Numbered from the stretch's first letter, positions 27,298-37,471 are shown. The stretch is DNA of 64,000 nt from Myxacorys californica WJT36-NPBG1 (GCA_019359315.1 JAHHHO010000011.1:1-64000); one strand, 5' to 3'. Notes: generated by a model from the sequence alone, not told the origin. Translations and numbers: made by a program.

Positions 27298-28866
27298 ATG
27301 GATGTTTGGTTAGTGACAACTGGAAGTAGTGATGTTCAGTTGATCAACGATGAAGATTGGAGTGATTGGTATCAGGCAATCAAGAAATCACTTCTTAGAG
27401 TGCCATTTAAACCAACGAGAGCAATCAACGATAGTGGAGAACCCTATCGGTTGCCTGCACGAGTACTTGGTATTGCTTACGATCTCTTGCCGGATGAAGT
27501 ACAGCCGATATTGATGCTTCCACTCTTGCAAGACTTTACGCAGGAATTGAAAGCTCGGGAGGTTGTGATCGACCAGATTATTGTTCTCATGAGCGATCAA
27601 GAGAATATTTTCACCGAAGCCGATCGCGAAACAAAACGGTGTCCCTATTGGCAAGATACCTGTCAGCTTTATCCAATTTTAGAGGGTTATTTCCATCAGC
27701 AGTTTCCGGATGCGATTGTTACACCACTTATACTCAAACCACAGCTTTCTGAGCGGGGTTTAGATGATTGGGATGCCGTTTTGGGTTTAGTGCAGCAAGA
27801 AATCAGAAGCTTAGAATTTAAGACTGAACCGCAGGCTATCTATGTAAGCCATCAGGCAGGTACTCCAGCTATTTCTTCGGCTGTGCAGTTTTCAAGTTTG
27901 GCGAGGTTTGGCGATCGCACCCGATTTTTGGTGAGCAGTGAGCAAAGTATCAGACCTTCAGAAATTTTGCCAAGTTCATCTTATCTCAAGGGAATTCGCT
28001 TGCAAGAAGCAAGAACCCTACTTAATCGTCATGATTATACAGGTGTGCAAGCACTGATTGAACCCTACCTGAAAGACGATCACACGCGAATTCTACTAAA
28101 GGCGGCAATTCAGTGGAATTTTGCCAAATTTGATGAGTTTGTAAATGAGTTGCAGAAGTTGTCAGATCAAGAACTTGCTCAGGAGCTAAAGGAGCGATCG
28201 CAGCCTTGGTGGTGGACTGCCTATGAAGCGGCTTATTTGGCTTGGATACGTTTAGAGCAAGGCAACACTGTTGAGGCATTTTTCCATAGTTTTCGATCTA
28301 TTGAAGGAGCATTTTCAAATTGGGGCAAGAAAGTATTTTATGAGTACATTGAAATTGAAAATGATAGAGCCTTTCTACAGCCTTCGATCCTTGAATCTCC
28401 TAATGACTATTTTAAAGACGCAAAATTCAAACAGGACGGTACTACGCCTAAAAATAGCCTTGCTAAGCTAAAGCAAAAGCTTTTAACTTTAGCGGAGAAA
28501 CTTAAAAATATTGGAGAAAAGGATCAAAAGCCAAAAGGCATACTTCTTTTCGGTGAAGACTTATATATTTTATTCAGATCTCAAAAGCTTGATTATGAAT
28601 TATCAGGTTTGAATCGATTTTGGAACTCAGAAGATGGAATTGGAGAAAAGCGCAATAAGAATTTTCATCAATTGCAAGGCTTGTCACAAGCTGAACTACT
28701 AAAAGACTGGGAAGTGGATGATCCAATTGGTTGGGAAAAGCGAATTCTGACGTATCTCAATTTCATTGCAAAGGCAGATCTCCCTAAAGAGTTTGAATCT
28801 TTAGAAGAAGCCAGTTTGATGGCGATCGTGCATCAAAAATTGAAAGATGCAATCACCGAACTCTAG
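27298..28866 (+). CDS. CARF-HEPN ribonuclease (Csm6/Csx1-like), copy 1
   Basis: 522 aa. N-terminal CARF fold starting MDVWLVTTGSSDVQL, with IYVSHQAGTPAISSAVQF as the second ligand loop; C-terminal HEPN site RNKNFH (Arg452, His457). Such proteins are switched on by cyclic oligoadenylate made by Cas10 and then degrade RNA without sequence specificity. ATG 27298 was chosen because the upstream 33 codons overlap cmr6/1 and do not look like protein. Confidence 0.85.
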   Translation: MDVWLVTTGSSDVQLINDEDWSDWYQAIKKSLLRVPFKPTRAINDSGEPYRLPARVLGIAYDLLPDEVQPILMLPLLQDFTQELKAREVVIDQIIVLMSDQENIFTEADRETKRCPYWQDTCQLYPILEGYFHQQFPDAIVTPLILKPQLSERGLDDWDAVLGLVQQEIRSLEFKTEPQAIYVSHQAGTPAISSAVQFSSLARFGDRTRFLVSSEQSIRPSEILPSSSYLKGIRLQEARTLLNRHDYTGVQALIEPYLKDDHTRILLKAAIQWNFAKFDEFVNELQKLSDQELAQELKERSQPWWWTAYEAAYLAWIRLEQGNTVEAFFHSFRSIEGAFSNWGKKVFYEYIEIENDRAFLQPSILESPNDYFKDAKFKQDGTTPKNSLAKLKQKLLTLAEKLKNIGEKDQKPKGILLFGEDLYILFRSQKLDYELSGLNRFWNSEDGIGEKRNKNFHQLQGLSQAELLKDWEVDDPIGWEKRILTYLNFIAKADLPKEFESLEEASLMAIVHQKLKDAITEL

Positions 28867-28956
28867 TCTTCTAGGCGATCGCGCCTCCTGAATTACCTAG
28901 CTGTAACTGGGTTTGACAAAAGCTTCAAACCCAAAAAATCAATGACCTGCATGGCT

Positions 28957-30234
28957 ATGGCAAGCATCATTCTTTCGTTTGTGGGGAATCAAGATCCATT
29001 TTCTGACAACACTGAGCAGGAAGGATCGATCGTTTCTCTAGTCAATCATCTACTGGCTGAGCAACACACCATTAGTCGAGTCATTTTGCTCCATACTGCG
29101 ACAACAGAGCAACGAGCGAGCGATACCAAAACATGGTTGACTGCTACACCTGCGAATTTACTCGCATCCTCGATCGCGATTCTTCCAGTCGATGAGTCTC
29201 TTTCTGAAGATCCGGTTAATTTGCTGCTGGCAGTTCAAGCAGCCCGACAAGGAATCGAATTAGCGCTGCCGTATCTCGGTCTACAAGACACATTGGAGTT
29301 TAACGCCTCCTCAGGGACGCCCGTGATGAAGTCGGCTTGGAGTACGTTGCAAGCGGCGGGTTATGCTCCGCAAAGCCATGTTTGGCAAGTGCGGAACCCC
29401 AAGGAGATGCGAGCCGGTCAGCCGAGAGTGTTCAAAACGGATGTGAATACGTTGAAGAACGAGTTTGACCTAAAGGTGATTCAGCGCCAAATCCAGGACT
29501 ATAACTACAGTGGTGCTTTGATCACCCTGAATGCTAGTCAGCTTGCTACAGAGGTCATTACTGCTTTGTTGCAGTATGGGTACTACCGCATTTCGTTCGA
29601 CTTTGATCAAGCCCATTCTTGTTTAGGTGCGGTTGCAGATCGGGTTGATTGCCGATGGCTGCAAGAAATTGCTCTCCTACGGCAGAAGGATACTAAAGCA
29701 TTACTGCAAGAAGTCTATTTCAATGCGCTAATTCGGCTGAAAGGGCAGAAATACTCGGATTTCTTGATCAGCGTGTTCAGATTACAAGAGCAGGTTTTGT
29801 ACTTTTTGGTACAGGACAAACTAGGGTTGCAGGTGTCAGGCAAGCGATCGCAGCAGATGCAGTCTTGGCAAGCCATTAAACAGATAGATCAAGGGAACCT
29901 CTATCAGCATTTGCAGAAGTATACGTTGCCTAGAGGAGATAGGCTGAACGTTGATCAGTCGGTTAATCGCTATACGCTGTTAGCAATTTTGGAGTATTAC
30001 CCACAGTTTGCGTCGTTGATTCCCTTGATTCAAGGGTTGAATCAGTATTGTGATCTTCGCAACGACTCGGTGCATGGATTTGTAGGCGTCTCATACCTTG
30101 AAGACGAAGCAACGGTGTTAACGACTTTGAGCAAGTTAATGAAACAGGTAACAGGGGTTTCTAAGAGCAATCCCCTCGATCTCCTAAACGAACACATTTG
30201 CAATCTCCTTGATCTCACTTTTCAGCCCTACTAA
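28957..30234 (+). CDS. CARF-HEPN ribonuclease (Csm6/Csx1-like), copy 2
   Basis: 425 aa. CARF region MASIILSFVGNQDPF with FNASSGTPVMKSAW as the ligand loop, and HEPN site RNDSVH (Arg368, His373). It differs clearly from the first CARF-HEPN protein, so the two may answer to different ring sizes of cyclic oligoadenylate (inference). Two upstream ATGs at 28942 and 28951 are possible; 28957 starts at the conserved strand. Confidence 0.82.
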   Translation: MASIILSFVGNQDPFSDNTEQEGSIVSLVNHLLAEQHTISRVILLHTATTEQRASDTKTWLTATPANLLASSIAILPVDESLSEDPVNLLLAVQAARQGIELALPYLGLQDTLEFNASSGTPVMKSAWSTLQAAGYAPQSHVWQVRNPKEMRAGQPRVFKTDVNTLKNEFDLKVIQRQIQDYNYSGALITLNASQLATEVITALLQYGYYRISFDFDQAHSCLGAVADRVDCRWLQEIALLRQKDTKALLQEVYFNALIRLKGQKYSDFLISVFRLQEQVLYFLVQDKLGLQVSGKRSQQMQSWQAIKQIDQGNLYQHLQKYTLPRGDRLNVDQSVNRYTLLAILEYYPQFASLIPLIQGLNQYCDLRNDSVHGFVGVSYLEDEATVLTTLSKLMKQVTGVSKSNPLDLLNEHICNLLDLTFQPY

Positions 30235-30319
30235 CTTCTCAGCTCCTCCACCTGCCGATCGGAAACGGTGAACATCAGAGTGTATTCTGCGTTGCCCCCT
30301 TAATACCTGGAGACCATTA

Positions 30320-30601
30320 ATGTACCTTACTCCTCGCTCTGCCCAAGTGCGGAACCTTTCTACTGCCGCCGTCAACGGAACAATCACGCTGATTATTTTG
30401 CTGATTGCGCCGCTTGGGCTAGCAGCGGTAATCATTAACACGCTGCTCGTTACGATCGCGTCCTACGTTACCGCAACAGCTGCTGATCGCATTGTTCGGT
30501 ATCTGATGACTGACTCGCAGCAAATCGAGTTGCTAAGAACTACTCGTTCCCAGCTTCAGCGTCGAACAGAGTTCGACAGAAATGATATTGATCGCCGTTA
30601 A
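30320..30601 (+). CDS. csx18: CRISPR-associated small membrane protein Csx18
   Basis: 93 aa. A central hydrophobic hairpin (TLIILLIAPLGLAAVIINTL followed by a second segment) with charged ends fits Csx18, known from cyanobacterial type III-B loci but without assigned function. CTGGAG precedes the ATG. Sits directly before cas1 copy 2, the same arrangement as the divergent copy at 13923. Confidence 0.72.
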   Translation: MYLTPRSAQVRNLSTAAVNGTITLIILLIAPLGLAAVIINTLLVTIASYVTATAADRIVRYLMTDSQQIELLRTTRSQLQRRTEFDRNDIDRR

Positions 30602-30666
30602 TGGATCGGTGATCGCTCACCAAAACAGACTACTCGATTGAAACCTTCTTCCTGGCTCATCCTCCT

Positions 30667-31650
30667 GTGCGAACTCTCTACGTTTCTCAACAAGGCTGTT
30701 ATTTGTCGCTCAAACAAGAACAGGTCATTATCAAGCAGGGGCAAGCAATCCTGGATCAGGTGCAGCTTCCCCTACTAGAACAGATTCTGATTTTTGGTCA
30801 ATCCCAAGTGACGACTCAGGTAATCCGGGCGTGCTTGCAACAGGATGTCCCGATCGCTTACTTGTCGCGTATGGGGTACTGTTATGGCAAAATCTTGCCT
30901 GTCGAGCGGGGCTACCGCCATCCGTCGCGCGAGCAACAACAATTGCTAGCAGCAGAGCGGCTTGGGGTGGCGCGAACGATTGTCCAAGCAAAGCTAAAAA
31001 ACTGTCGGGTGCTGCTACTGCGGCAACAGCGCCGTAAAGGGTCAGCCGCAATAACTCTCGCTATTCAAAGTCTAGAATATTTGATTCAGCAGGCAGGTCA
31101 GGCCGATAGGATAGAGCGACTGATGGGGCTGGAGGGAGCAGGGGCGGCTAGCTATTTCTCTGCGTTTGGAGATTGTTTAAGCGGAGATGGGTTTGTGTTT
31201 ACAGCTCGTTCTCGTCGTCCTCCTGGCAATCTAGTAAATGCCATGCTCAGTTTTGGCTATCAACTGCTCTGGAACCATCTGCTGAGTTTGATTGAGCTGT
31301 GGGGGCTTGATCCGTACCATGCCTGTTTGCACCAAGGATCTGAGCGTCATGCGGCGCTGGCTTCTGATTTGATTGAGGAGGCACCGATCGTGGATTCGCT
31401 GGTGTTGTATTTGGTGAATCGAGGCGTTGTGAACGTTGAGCAGGATTTTGACTATCACGATGGGGGTTGTTATCTCAATGACGGTGGGCGTAGGAAGTAC
31501 CTGCGGGCATTTTTGCAACGGATGGAGGAACACCTCAAAATCGATGATCAAGAACAGCCTCGATGGGATTTACTCACTCAGCAGGTGAAGGCATACAAGC
31601 AGTTTGTCTATGACCCGACTAGAGCCTATTCTCCCTATCTCATCCGTTAA
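30667..31650 (+). CDS. cas1: CRISPR integrase Cas1, copy 2
   Basis: 327 aa, GTG start at 30667. Catalytic Glu in LEGAGAASYF and His in CLHQGSERHAAL are intact. The third motif reads DLIEEAPIVDSLV, two residues shorter than DLIEVFRAPIVDSLV in copy 1, a clean in-frame loss next to the active site that may weaken or abolish integration. Followed by its own cas2 and array 2. Confidence 0.9.
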   Translation: MRTLYVSQQGCYLSLKQEQVIIKQGQAILDQVQLPLLEQILIFGQSQVTTQVIRACLQQDVPIAYLSRMGYCYGKILPVERGYRHPSREQQQLLAAERLGVARTIVQAKLKNCRVLLLRQQRRKGSAAITLAIQSLEYLIQQAGQADRIERLMGLEGAGAASYFSAFGDCLSGDGFVFTARSRRPPGNLVNAMLSFGYQLLWNHLLSLIELWGLDPYHACLHQGSERHAALASDLIEEAPIVDSLVLYLVNRGVVNVEQDFDYHDGGCYLNDGGRRKYLRAFLQRMEEHLKIDDQEQPRWDLLTQQVKAYKQFVYDPTRAYSPYLIR

Positions 31651-31675
31651 TCTTTAATGCTCGCTATCTATACTC

Positions 31676-31954
31676 ATGCTGCTTTATGTCGTCACGTATG
31701 ATATTCCCTGCGATAAGCGTCGCAAGAAGGTTGCTGATCTGTTGGAAGGCTATGGGCGACGAGTGCAGTACAGTGTGTTTGAATGTGTTCTTACGCCCGA
31801 AAAATATGGCGAACTACGCCGTCGCTTGAAGAAACGGGTGAAGGATGAGGAAGATAGCCTCAGGTTTTACCCGCTGTCGCGCCACACGCTAGCTCAGGTG
31901 GAGGTTTGGGGTGGTTTGCCAGTGGTGCAAGTGCCGGGATCGGTAATCATTTAG
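31676..31954 (+). CDS. cas2: CRISPR adaptation protein Cas2, copy 2
   Basis: 92 aa, collinear with copy 1 and opening LLYVVTYDIPCDKRRKK. The conserved Asp after strand one and the C-terminal strand (LAQVEVWGGLPV) are kept. It partners cas1 copy 2, 25 bases upstream, and leads into array 2. Confidence 0.92.
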   Translation: MLLYVVTYDIPCDKRRKKVADLLEGYGRRVQYSVFECVLTPEKYGELRRRLKKRVKDEEDSLRFYPLSRHTLAQVEVWGGLPVVQVPGSVII

Positions 31955-32153
31955 GTGATCATTTAATTGATAGGTGCGAGGGATAAGGAAAATGGCGGAA
32001 GTGCTTGATCGAGGGTTGCAACCCTCGATGTTTTTCTGGGTAAGGGTTTTATGAAATTGGATGAGCTACAAGTTGCAAACTTGCCGTGTTCAGAATGAAT
32101 CCCTCGCAAACTGCTTCTGGACAACGCTTGGGGTGTGGGTTTCAATAGAGGCA
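31955..32153 (+). promoter_or_regulatory. Leader of CRISPR array 2
   Basis: 199 bp between cas2 and the first repeat. It contains a perfect palindrome CGAGGGTTGCAACCCTCG near 32017-32034, which could be a protein site or a terminator stem. No ORF. Confidence 0.6.
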
Positions 32154-35100
32154 GTCCCCACTCGCTGGGGAAACCACTTGAATGGAAACGCATATTTAAG
32201 CGGAGAGTGCAAGCGTAAATCTGGGGTCCCCACTCGCTGGGGAAACCACTTGAATGGAAACACTATTACGCTTTGTGGGGACTAATACTGATATAAGTCC
32301 CCACTCGCTGGGGAAACCACTTGAATGGAAACTATATGAGAGGCTCTGGGTTGATTGCAACCCATTTACGTCCCCACTCGCTGGGGAAACCACTTGAATG
32401 GAAACTATTGGATTCCTGATAGAAAAGGAGAAGGAGTTTACTTTTTAGGTCCCCACTCGCTGGGGAAACCACTTGAATGGAAACCCATCCGTGTGTATGA
32501 CCCACTCTGCGCCTAGCTCAGGCTTAGCGGGCTTGGTCCCCACTCGCTGGGGAAACCACTTGAATGGAAACTCCAAAAGTCTCGTAAACCTTCCATTGAC
32601 CGTTCTCTAGGTATTGAAGTCCCCACTCGCTGGGGAAACCACTTGAATGGAAACCCTCAACCTTCTCAACCCAAGCAGCAAGAGACTTCTCCTGTTCCAG
32701 TCCCCACTCGCTGGGGAAACCACTTGAATGGAAACTCGTGCAACCTGACTTTGCAGAATGATTCGACACCGTGTTTTAGTCCCCACTCGCTGGGGAAACC
32801 ACTTGAATGGAAACAACAAATGCCCGCATCGTCAAGATTGCAGGGAATGTTCTGTCCCCATTCGCTGGGGAAACCACTTGAATGGAAACAAAACCAGTGC
32901 GTGCCACAGCGTATACCAGGCTCGATTGTCCCCACTCGCTGGGGAAACCACTTGAATGGAAACCTGAGGAGAGCGATAGCGCCAATGCGAAGGGCGAGCA
33001 AGGAGTCCCCACTCGCTGGGGAAACCACTTGAATGGAAACTTGATGCCGTCTACGGTTTCAACTCCTAGAACGGATTTCGCAAGTCCCCACTCGCTGGGG
33101 AAACCACTTGAATGGAAACAGGGAGTTTAGCTTCGGCGCAAAGTATTCAATTAGGTCCCCACTCGCTGGGGAAACCACTTGAATGGAAACTTTTTAACTC
33201 ACTGATAGCAGACTTAAACAATTCTGGTCCCCACTCGCTGGGGAAACCACTTGAATGGAAACAGCGAAGACGAAGCTCTAGAAACATTCATGTACTCAAG
33301 TCCCCACTCGTTGGGGAAACCACTTGAATGGAAACTTCTTCTGGCGACAGCGATCGCGTCGGCGTTTTGATTTGTCCCCACTCGCTGGGGAAACCACTTG
33401 AATGGAAACTTGTGAACCGCAATACATAGGGCAAGGATGATCGAGTCCCCACTCGCTGGGGAAACCACTTGAATGGAAACTTTGTGTGATTTATCGAAAG
33501 TTGTTTGTACCCCAAGTCCTCACTCGCTGGGGAAACCACTTGAATGGAAACCGCCGGTAGAATGCACAACCTAACCGCATTGACAGGGTCCCCACTCGCT
33601 GGGGAAACCACTTGAATGGAAACAATCATCTGAGTATCCTTGTGTAATATTTACATTTTGATCCCCACTCGCTGGGGAAACCGCTTGAATGGAAACAAAT
33701 TACTGTAAGCCGGAAGCAGGGCGAAATCCAGAGGAGTCCCCACTCGCTGAGGAAACCACTTGAATGGAAACATCTTCACCAATGTCTTCAAGATGCATGT
33801 CGCATAGTGTCCCCACTCGCTGGGGAAACCACTTGAATGGAAACATCCGTTGTATTCCGCAAGCTTTGATCGTATCCCGGAGTCGTCCCCACTCGCTGGG
33901 GAAACCACTTGAATGGAAACCGATTCCGTCAATCGCGAGATTCTGAGTTGTGGGTCCCCACTCGCTGGGGAAACCACTTGAATGGAAACATCCTGAACAA
34001 ATAATAAAAAGTGAGATTTAACAAGTCCCCACTCGCTGGGGAAACCACTTGAATGGAAACTCAAGAGAGTGGATGTTTGACTGGTAGTGTCCGGCTTTAG
34101 TCCCCACTCGCTGGGGAAACCACTTGAATGGAAACCCAGCAATCGAGAAGCATGTGTTACCTGTAGCCTCAACCCCGTCCCCACTCGCTGGGGAAACCAC
34201 TTGAATGGAAACAGTCAAATTGGAGTTAATCATCTGAGTATCCTTTTGTGTGTGTCCCCACTCGCTGGGGAAACCACTTGAATGGAAACGTGAAGCTGAA
34301 GGCGCTCCTGCTGAAGGAGCAGCGCCGTCCCCACTCGCTGGGGAAACCACTTGAATGGAAACTCGCTCAAAGGCGCTTTTCTTTGCAGCCGCGATCGCCG
34401 TTTCGGGTCCCCACTCGCTGGGGAAACCACTTGAATGGAAACCTAGCTTGGCTAGCGGTACGCCAACCGATTGAGCGATGAGGTCCCCACTCGCTGGGGA
34501 AACCACTTGAATGGAAACAAAGTACCATCATCATTAACCCATACTGACTGTGAAGTCCCCACTCGCTGGGGAAACCACTTGAATGGAAACCAAAGACAAC
34601 AATGTTGCCGTACATCTTCTTGATTGGGTCCCCACTCGCTGGGGAAACCACTTGAATGGAAACTCGATAAAGGACGGCGCGGGCGGCGCAAATAAAGGCG
34701 TCCCCACTCGCTGGGGAAACCACTTGAATGGAAACAAGTTCTTCAACGTCACGCAGTCAAGTGACGTAATCTCACACGCGTCCCCACTCGCTGGGGAAAC
34801 CACTTGAATGGAAACTTGATGGCTCCTACGGCGTTCTGAACCTCGACTGATTGTTTAGCCAGTACGTCCCCACTCGTTGGGGAAACCACTTGAATGGAAA
34901 CCAGCAAAAGCGAATTGAGTTCTAGCACATCCCCTCGGTAGGTCCTCACTCGCTGGGGAAACCACTTGAATGGAAACAACTTTCCGTTTAGCCATTCAAT
35001 TATCATGGTTCGGGTCCCCACTCGCTGGGGAAACCACTTGAATGGAAACTGTAGCAGACTGTTGAGCGCTCGCTTTCAACGCCGTGTCCCCACTCGCTGG

Positions 35101-35277
35101 GGAAACCGCTTTAATGGAAACTTCTGCAATTAGAGCAAATGCAGGCATAGAGAAACCTAGGTCCCCACTCGTTGGGGAAACCGATTGAATGGAAACTTGA
35201 AGATGACAACTTGACCCTCAAACTGAGTCGTGATGATGTTGGTTCCCACTCGTTGGGGAAACCACTTGAATGGAAAC
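32154..35277 (+). CRISPR. CRISPR array 2: 42 repeats, 41 spacers
   Basis: 36-bp repeat that opens like array 1 (GTCCCCACTCGCTGGGG) but has AACCACTTGAATGGAAAC in its second half. Changes accumulate toward the far end (for example repeats at 33661, 33736, 34866, 34942, 35086, 35161, 35242), so the leader is on the cas2 side. Spacers at 33624 and 34213 share an 18-bp core. No cas6 lies beside either array. Confidence 0.97.
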
Positions 35278-35693
35278 TCGAAGTCGCTGTTGTCTAATAA
35301 ACGAGGTTTTTTACCTTAATGGCATATTTGATTGGTGTAGAAGCCTTTCCTCAGAGAGCACCCTAATTTCCTGTAAAGAAGGATTGCAAATCATCTGAGT
35401 ATCGTCTGCTGCTTTCCCAAAGGAACTGCTAGCCGCTAGGCATACATGAAGATAAGTAATGTTTAGAAATGGTGAGAGTCGTTATAAAGAACCTGATATT
35501 ACCGCTTCTAAAACTAAAACTACCGAATCTAGAACCCTACTGGAGCGATTTACGCCTGTTCCGCATCCACCCGCTTTAGATACTTACTTAGATATCAACT
35601 GTTGCTGAAAGTCAGCGTAGTTGAGGTGCGATACTCATTTCTATCCTCACTATATACTCCAAGATACTCCAAGATTTTTCGCCTTTTGTCTCC
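35278..35693. other. Gap after array 2
   Basis: No convincing gene. At 35389-35403 it holds AATCATCTGAGTATC, the same core found in two spacers of array 2, which could be a trace of a decayed array tail or a chance match. Confidence 0.4.
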
Positions 35694-35864
35694 TCATCCC
35701 TGCCCTTCATCACTCGTGGGTAGCCCCTTTTTCACCAACCAGTCCCGGATCGCCTCTTCTAAGGCAGCTGCTTGTGTAATCTCCATCCTGACACAAGCCA
35801 CCTCGAAGGCAATCTTCAAATCCTTGGGAATTCGTCCCCGAACCTCTCGACTTTCCTGTGCCAT
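35694..35864 (-). CDS. Small ribbon-helix-helix (CopG/Arc-like) protein
   Basis: 56 aa read on the minus strand, starting MAQESREVRGRIPKDL and continuing with the amphipathic helix EVACVRMEITQAAALEEAIR and DWLVKKGL. The short strand followed by two helices is the RHH pattern of CopG-like repressors from plasmids and toxin-antitoxin units. No partner toxin is obvious; it faces away from the hypothetical pair at 36014-36624 and may control that divergent promoter. Confidence 0.65.
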   Translation of the reverse strand: MAQESREVRGRIPKDLKIAFEVACVRMEITQAAALEEAIRDWLVKKGLPTSDEGQG

Positions 35865-36013
35865 CTGACCTTACTGCTTGAATAGTGCGGTCAATTGTCA
35901 CATAGCTTTTGGCTGAAAACTCAATCTTCCATTATGACGCTTGCGCTATTGCGCTATAGCGGCGTAGGATGGATGTCACTTGGCTCTCCTTACTGCTGCA
36001 TTCACCTGCCGTC

Positions 36014-36319
36014 ATGTCTTTCCTCCCCCTCAACGCTCTACCAACAGGCTTTCCTGAGCATCTCCCAACCCCAAACTTCCAAATTGGAGAGCGGGTGCAA
36101 TGGCGGCCCCAACCTACCCTCGACTTCGGCACTATCACAGGTATCCAATACGCCCCGGCTCCCCACCTACAGACCTGGGCTTGGAAGTACACCATTTGGT
36201 TGGATTGCCACAGTCCCTCTTGCCGTTGGGTCAGGACTGACACGGCTTGGGAAGCTGACTTGGAACCTCTGACGACTGGCACTCATCCTCAAGTCACTCT
36301 GGAGAATCAGCAGCGATGA
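36014..36319 (+). CDS. Conserved cyanobacterial hypothetical protein
   Basis: 101 aa from the ATG at 36014. The core FQIGERVQWRPQPTLDFGTI and WAWKYTIWLDCHSPSCRWV belongs to a small family I recognise only as common on cyanobacterial plasmids and accessory regions. It often occurs next to a helix-turn-helix partner, as here: its stop overlaps the next start by four bases. No function known. Confidence 0.65.
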   Translation: MSFLPLNALPTGFPEHLPTPNFQIGERVQWRPQPTLDFGTITGIQYAPAPHLQTWAWKYTIWLDCHSPSCRWVRTDTAWEADLEPLTTGTHPQVTLENQQR

Positions 36320-36624
36320 GCTTGAGACATCTAGGACGCAGAGAATATATCTTGTTGAACTTATACAGTCATTGCCAACTAGGCATCACCCCAACTGACT
36401 TCTATGCCAAGTGGAACGTGACTCATGCTCAAATGGCTCAAATCTGTAGCTGTTCCGAATCCACAGTGGATCGCTGGTTTCAACAGGGTCGAAGCAAGCA
36501 ACTCCCAGAGCCGATCTACCTCAGACGCTTAGCCGAAATCGATTTCCTGTGGGAGCATTACGAGCAAATTCCAGCTGATCTGCGCCAGCAGTTGTGTAGA
36601 AGGGATCGCGATTCAAGCATGTGA
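36316..36624 (+). CDS. Helix-turn-helix protein of accessory regions
   Basis: 102 aa. MAQICSCSESTVDRWFQQG is a clear helix-turn-helix, preceded by a helical lead (DFYAKWNVTHAQ). The start overlaps the stop of its small partner, so the two are co-translated. It may regulate the cluster or initiate on DNA; no further clue. Confidence 0.68.
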   Translation: MSLRHLGRREYILLNLYSHCQLGITPTDFYAKWNVTHAQMAQICSCSESTVDRWFQQGRSKQLPEPIYLRRLAEIDFLWEHYEQIPADLRQQLCRRDRDSSM

Positions 36625-36732
36625 GTCTTTGTAAATTCCTCGCACCGTGCGGGTGGAGAGTTGCCCTACCCACCGACGGCATCTTTAATAGAAGGCTAGG
36701 TAGTACGCCTGCTCAACTCACTTGGTCAACAC

Positions 36733-37371
36733 ATGAGCGAACTGACTCTCCAGCCCCCTCTAGCTAAGATTGGCAATCAACTGCATGCGCACGTTCTCAT
36801 TCAAGGCACTCGCCCGCTCCTCTGGAACCACCTGCATCCTTCTGAATCTTTTGGTCAGCGCCGAGAACGAGGTGGAACTGCCGGGAATGATCCAACCGAG
36901 TGGCAGCGCAATGTCCTCATCACTCACGAACGGCAACTCTATCTGTTACCCACCCATATCTTCGGCTGTTTTCGAGATGCGGCTAAATACACCAAACGGG
37001 GCAGAAGTAGCCTCCTGAGCCAAATGGCTTCCACCTTGCAAGTGCCAGAACGACGGATTCTAGTGAATCGCTATCTTCCACAAGAACCGCTCAAAGCCAC
37101 TGAGGACATTGATCAGGAAGTCTATATCTTTATGAGCGTCGTCAAAAACGTGGCGACACGGGGGCACAACATTCGCTATCGAGTGGCTGCTGCCCTAGGT
37201 TGGCAATGCTCATTTACGTTGTGGTGGGACAAGACCATTATTTCCAGGCAGGAAATGGAAGCTGTTGCAATCGATGCAGGAAAACTGGTTGGACTCGCAG
37301 ACGGACGCTCGATTGGCTACGGGCGGTTTGAGGTTATTCAGTTTCACGTCCATTCTGCTAGCGAGGTCTAA
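36733..37371 (+). CDS. Phage-like protein of unknown function
   Basis: 212 aa. The N-terminal motif HVLIQGTRPLLWN and the C-terminal AGKLVGLADGRSIGYGRFEV resemble a protein family seen in phages and mobile elements, whose function I do not know. The middle (FGCFRDAAKYTKRGR) is basic. A similarity to RAMP/Cas7 folds crossed my mind because of the strand-rich ends, but I see no proof. Upstream of the HNH nuclease gene with a 100-bp gap. Confidence 0.6.
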   Translation: MSELTLQPPLAKIGNQLHAHVLIQGTRPLLWNHLHPSESFGQRRERGGTAGNDPTEWQRNVLITHERQLYLLPTHIFGCFRDAAKYTKRGRSSLLSQMASTLQVPERRILVNRYLPQEPLKATEDIDQEVYIFMSVVKNVATRGHNIRYRVAAALGWQCSFTLWWDKTIISRQEMEAVAIDAGKLVGLADGRSIGYGRFEVIQFHVHSASEV

Positions 37372-37471
37372 CTCAACGGAATGGCGCTAGTTCGGCTTGA
37401 CTTGGTATGCCTCGGCAAGGCTAGGCGTAGGTTCGGCAAGGCACGGTTTTTGCAGGGATCAGGAGTGAAAA

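Noticed and set aside
15779-35277. Many ORFs with repeated peptides such as VPTRWGNHLNGN and its reverse-strand counterpart
   Set aside because: They are translations of the CRISPR repeats and spacers on both strands, not proteins.
36733-37371. The 212-residue protein as an extra Cas7/RAMP subunit
   Set aside because: It lacks the glycine-rich loop and other RAMP landmarks; the similarity to phage proteins is better.
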